Positions 61,580-64,000 of a stretch of DNA of 64,000 bases are shown here, piece after piece. The DNA lies in contig JAFWMD010000049.1 in NCBI GenBank assembly GCA_017510725.1, positions 1-64,000 of the forward strand. Reading direction: 5' to 3'. The stretch is from Mogibacterium sp. (lineage in GTDB: Bacteria > Bacillota > Clostridia > Peptostreptococcales > Anaerovoracaceae). How positions within the stretch are numbered: the first letter of the stretch is position 1; the number at the start of each line of letters is the position of its first letter. Under the pieces are notes generated by a model. It was not told the origin of the DNA. It did not search any database and saw only the letters and a program-made list of their open reading frames with translations. The translations under genes and the position numbers were made by a program.

Positions 61580-61722
61580 GACTCAAAATTTCCTCGCTCG
61601 GGTACGCCTCCCGGCTCAAAATTTGCGACGCATCGGTTTCGGGCTCGAACTTCGCAGCACGCTGCTCGTTCTCCCCTCGTAACCGGCTGCAAATTGGCCC
61701 CTCGCTCGGACAATTTTGAGTC
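61580..61722. repeat. Palindromic intergenic element C
   Basis: A 143-bp sequence between the second SMR gene and the GT-C-like gene. Outer arms GACTCAAAATT (61580-61590) and AATTTTGAGTC (61712-61722) pair perfectly over 11 bp. Nested inside are AATTTGC/GCAAATT, CGGTT/AACCG, GAAC/GTTC and a GCAGC-AC-GCTGC tip. CTCGCTCGG occurs inside both arms as a direct repeat. It begins 10 nt after the SMR stop codon on the minus strand. Its sequence is unrelated to copies A and B. Confidence 0.75.
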
Positions 61723-61732
61723 CGCTTATTAT

Positions 61733-62068
61733 TTATAAAGTATAAATAAGTACACCGGCGATAATAATCAGATTGCCTATCAGCTGCTTTCTGTTGAATT
61801 TCTCCTTGAGCAGGAAATACGACAGCAGCATGACGAATACGTATGTGAATGTGTCGATGACCGAGCCGTACCTCATGTCGACCTTCGTGAACGCCCAGGT
61901 ATTGACGAACAGCACGGAGAACGCGATGAAGTATGCTGTGATCACTCGCCAGTTGAGGTACTCATAAATCCAGCTCTTGTGTTCCATTTTTGCGCTCTGT
62001 TTGAGCAGCACCTGCGAACCCGCCGAGAAGAAGGTCGCAATGAAAAGCATCAGCAGGTAGATGTTCAT
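61733..62068 (-). CDS. SMR/EamA-type small membrane transporter, half 2 (ArnF-like)
   Basis: A 111-residue four-helix protein with SAGSQVLLKQSAKMEHK in helix 1 and YFLLKEKFNRKQLIGNLIII at the end, as in small multidrug-resistance and ArnE/ArnF proteins. It overlaps the stop of the preceding SMR gene by 4 nt (ATGA), so the two should form a heterodimer. ArnE/F flips undecaprenyl-phosphate-sugar to the outer face; that role fits the neighbouring GT2. Confidence 0.82.
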   Translation of the reverse strand: MNIYLLMLFIATFFSAGSQVLLKQSAKMEHKSWIYEYLNWRVITAYFIAFSVLFVNTWAFTKVDMRYGSVIDTFTYVFVMLLSYFLLKEKFNRKQLIGNLIIIAGVLIYTL

Positions 62069-62445
62069 GCCGTCTCCCTCCCTTCTTCGTCGTAATTAGT
62101 GTTGAGAGTCACTATTATGACTCCGAGCAGCACTACAATAAGGCCGATAATATTCTTCAGGTTAAGATGTTCACTGTATATTGCTACCGCCCAGATCTGC
62201 CCCCAGATAAGATAAACGCTCCGGTTGGCATAGGCTACATGCAGGCTTATGTTCTTTATGACTATCTGCCACGCGAGTGCGTATACCACGCATACCATGA
62301 GCATCGCAAATACAAAAATATACAGGCGCGGATTGGTGAAGCCGCCCGCGTTATACGCGTTGGCGGCCGCCTTGGCAAATACGCCTGTAAATGAGAACAC
62401 CATTATGCATAAATGAAGAAGTCCGTATGTCTTTACTTTTTCCAT
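62065..62445 (-). CDS. SMR/EamA-type small membrane transporter, half 1 (ArnE-like)
   Basis: A 126-residue four-helix protein, the first of the split flippase pair. It has TGVFAKAAANAY after helix 1 and YANRSVYLIWGQIWAVAIYSE with the helix-3 pattern of EamA half-transporters. Its start overlaps the end of the ATP-grasp gene by 13 nt. Probably a heterodimer with the product of 61733-62068. Confidence 0.8.
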   Translation of the reverse strand: MEKVKTYGLLHLCIMVFSFTGVFAKAAANAYNAGGFTNPRLYIFVFAMLMVCVVYALAWQIVIKNISLHVAYANRSVYLIWGQIWAVAIYSEHLNLKNIIGLIVVLLGVIIVTLNTNYDEEGRETA

Positions 62446-63644
62446 AATTCCCTCATAGGGGTCCCGTCAGCGCAGATCGCCGCGTAGATCTCATCCATGA
62501 CTCCGTTTACGATCCGCTCGTCGTCAGTGCTCGCTATCAGGTGTCCTATCCTGGTAGTTCCGTTATGCATCTGCTCCACGGTCTGCCCCACTTTGTAATC
62601 GAGAACGATATCATATCCGCGTGCTCTTATTCTGTCAATGGCTTCTTCGTCAATTGATGTAATTGTGCCATCCACCGGGCTCATAAGCAGCTTGGACATG
62701 CACGAAGTTCTCTGATCGGATATGCCCAGATCGTCCATCTTTCCAAGGGCATTCTCTATCATTTTCTCGTAGAAGTCGAAACCGTAGTAAATCGATATGA
62801 GTTCAGGAATGCCTGTAGCACCGGCTCTGCCGCCCATCTCGATGATATATACATTCTCTCCGTCTACAAACACGTCGGAGTTGAACGCACAGTTATTGAG
62901 CCCAAGCGCCTTTACCGCCAGCGTCACCTGCTTATCGATCTCCGCAAGCACCTTTTCAGTGTTGCGGTACGGGAATGAATGGCCTGCCGGGATAGTGGCG
63001 CCCTTGAACTTATAGGTGTATTTCGTGTGAGGAGCAATAAGCATTACCTCTCCGTCCTTCACCATTCCGTCTACACCTATCTCCTTGCCGTTAAGCTTCT
63101 CCTCAACGAGCACATAGCTCTTGTGGGAGTATCCGACAGCAGCTTCATAAGCCTCCTTAAGCTCCTCCTCGGAATCTACCACATTAATACCGCGGCTTCC
63201 CGAGCTGTCAACACACTTAACAACTACCGGATATCCGATCTCTGCAGCTGCCGCATATGCCTCATCGAGGCTTTCAGCCTTGATGAACTTCGATGCAGAA
63301 ACTCCGCCGGCTGCGAAGGCTTTCTTCATTTCGTACTTGTCGCACGCCTTTACGGCTGCCTCTTCGGAGATTCCGGCAAGACCCATCGCCTCGTTTACAT
63401 GACCAATCGTTGCTACCGCAACGTCAGTACCCGAAGTGCAGATTCCGTCCACGCCTTCATCTCTGCAGACATTCAGGATGGCTTCCTTGTCTATTGTGTT
63501 GATGTAGCAGACCTTGTCTGCATCCGAAAACCCCGGATAATTGCCCGGTATACTCGATACGATAGTGTAAAGTCCCATGCGCTTAGCTGTTCTTATCAGC
63601 GGCACCTGATACACGCTTGCGCCGAGTATCATGATCTTCTTCAT
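62433..63644 (-). CDS. ATP-grasp ligase
   Basis: A 403-residue ATP-grasp enzyme of the carbamoyl-phosphate synthase/D-Ala-D-Ala ligase-like group. The N-terminal pre-ATP domain begins MKKIMILGASVYQVPLIRTA; the ATP-grasp core has YPVVVKCVDSSGSRGI (about 135-150) and the metal-binding VYIIEMGGRAGATGIPEL. These enzymes form amide or ester bonds between a carboxylate and an amine. Here it is coupled by overlaps to the GT2 upstream and the SMR pair downstream, so it may modify a sugar or amino-sugar of the wall polymer. Substrates unknown. Confidence 0.85.
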   Translation of the reverse strand: MKKIMILGASVYQVPLIRTAKRMGLYTIVSSIPGNYPGFSDADKVCYINTIDKEAILNVCRDEGVDGICTSGTDVAVATIGHVNEAMGLAGISEEAAVKACDKYEMKKAFAAGGVSASKFIKAESLDEAYAAAAEIGYPVVVKCVDSSGSRGINVVDSEEELKEAYEAAVGYSHKSYVLVEEKLNGKEIGVDGMVKDGEVMLIAPHTKYTYKFKGATIPAGHSFPYRNTEKVLAEIDKQVTLAVKALGLNNCAFNSDVFVDGENVYIIEMGGRAGATGIPELISIYYGFDFYEKMIENALGKMDDLGISDQRTSCMSKLLMSPVDGTITSIDEEAIDRIRARGYDIVLDYKVGQTVEQMHNGTTRIGHLIASTDDERIVNGVMDEIYAAICADGTPMRELWKK

Positions 63645-64000
63645 CAGTCTACCCCTTTTTTGTCCTCGAACCCCACAGTCTCACGTATTATGTACTGCGG
63701 TGTCTTGTTCAGTATAAGTATTATCTTGCCCAGATACTCTCCTACGATACCGAGCACCATCAGCACTATTCCGAAGAACAGGGCCATGATGCACATCGTT
63801 GATGACCAGCCGACCGGCAGGTCAGGCGACAGTATCTTGTTGATGATTATGTAAATTATGAACAGTATGCCGGCTACGAACGAGAATGTTCCTACGAAGA
63901 ACGATATTCTCAGCGGTACAACAGAGAAGTTCCAGTATGCGAGCCACAGCTTGAGAAGCCTGCCGAACGTATAGCCCGAATGTCCGGTCTCTCTCGCAAA
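63644..64000 (-). CDS. Glycosyltransferase family 2, C-terminal fragment (undecaprenyl-phosphate sugar synthase-like)
   Basis: The last 118 residues of a gene that enters from the right edge. The fragment has GHSGYTFGRLLKLWLAYWNF, then PLRISFFVG, then two membrane helices with a lysine/aspartate loop (INKILSPDLPVGW) and the end YIIRETVGFEDKKGVD. This is the two-helix C-terminus of GtrB/CsbB/DPM1-type enzymes that make undecaprenyl-phosphate-hexose. Its TGA overlaps the ATG of the ATP-grasp gene by one base. Confidence 0.85.
   Translation of the reverse strand, partial: FARETGHSGYTFGRLLKLWLAYWNFSVVPLRISFFVGTFSFVAGILFIIYIIINKILSPDLPVGWSSTMCIMALFFGIVLMVLGIVGEYLGKIILILNKTPQYIIRETVGFEDKKGVD

Noticed and set aside
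1..64000. CRISPR arrays, tRNA or rRNA genes, integrases, transposases, prophage genes
   Set aside because: None were seen; the only repeats are the intergenic palindromic elements and short operator-like sites.

Overview
The window comes from a Gram-positive anaerobe, most likely a member of the Clostridia (Eubacteriales; possibly near Family XIII/Anaerovoracaceae or Lachnospiraceae, a low-confidence placement). The evidence is an NfnAB-type electron-bifurcating pair and a rubredoxin, a purine operon with split AICAR transformylase and PurO-type IMP cyclohydrolase, and a complete Gram-positive wall toolkit (TagO, LCP, CDP-glycerol transferase, dlt-like genes) with no outer-membrane genes. Nearly all genes lie on the minus strand. 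No tRNA, rRNA, CRISPR array, prophage or insertion sequence was seen.

Layout: (1) 1-3.1 kb: a partial P-loop protein and a CPBP protease under a promoter carrying two palindromic operator-like sites; an ABC transporter pair and an XRE-AbrB regulator. (2) 3.3-3.8 kb: a pseudogene of an M1 aminopeptidase with a large internal deletion. (3) 3.9-6.6 kb: nfnB-nfnA and rubredoxin. (4) 6.7-7.0 kb: a free-standing 25-residue membrane peptide gene with its own promoter, leader and terminator. (5) 21.8-7.0 kb, read leftwards: a VanZ-like gene, then purE-purC-purF-purM-purN-purO-AICAR transformylase-purD-purL, then a CPBP protease, a folate cyclodeaminase/cyclohydrolase and a LysR regulator. The purF product lacks the glutaminase nucleophile. 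(6) 22-30.4 kb: two secreted proteins sharing a propeller-like domain, a ketopantoate-reductase-like enzyme, rpsF-ssb-rpsR, an HTH-AAA-CYTH fusion paired with an ECF S component, and a secreted transglutaminase-like protein. (7) 30.4-40.9 kb: two acyltransferase-3 proteins, a repeat protein, an ADP-ribosylglycohydrolase, and a MoxR-DUF58-membrane protein-InlB-repeat lipoprotein group. (8) 41-64 kb: envelope cluster with dltC-A-B-D-like genes, LCP ligase, TagO, a third propeller protein with a lysine/tryptophan-rich tail, CDP-glycerol transferase, wecE, rfbB, two GT-C-like proteins, a flippase, an L,D-transpeptidase-like protein, a split SMR pair, an ATP-grasp enzyme and a GT2.

How they fit together: the purine operon with its folate enzyme makes IMP and may help supply the one-carbon units used by PurN and the AICAR transformylase. 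The 41-64 kb block would make a dTDP-amino-sugar-containing, glycerol-phosphate-type wall polymer on undecaprenyl phosphate, attach it to peptidoglycan (LCP), esterify it (dlt-like) and glycosylate it outside the membrane (GT2 + split flippase + GT-C).

The most unusual signal is non-coding. Four 143-189 bp, strongly self-complementary intergenic elements each begin 0-10 nt after the stop codon of a minus-strand gene. Two of them (near 52.7 and 56.7 kb) are copies of one repeat, about 92 percent identical in the core, with compensatory base changes and different but still complementary outer arms. This suggests selection on RNA or DNA secondary structure.
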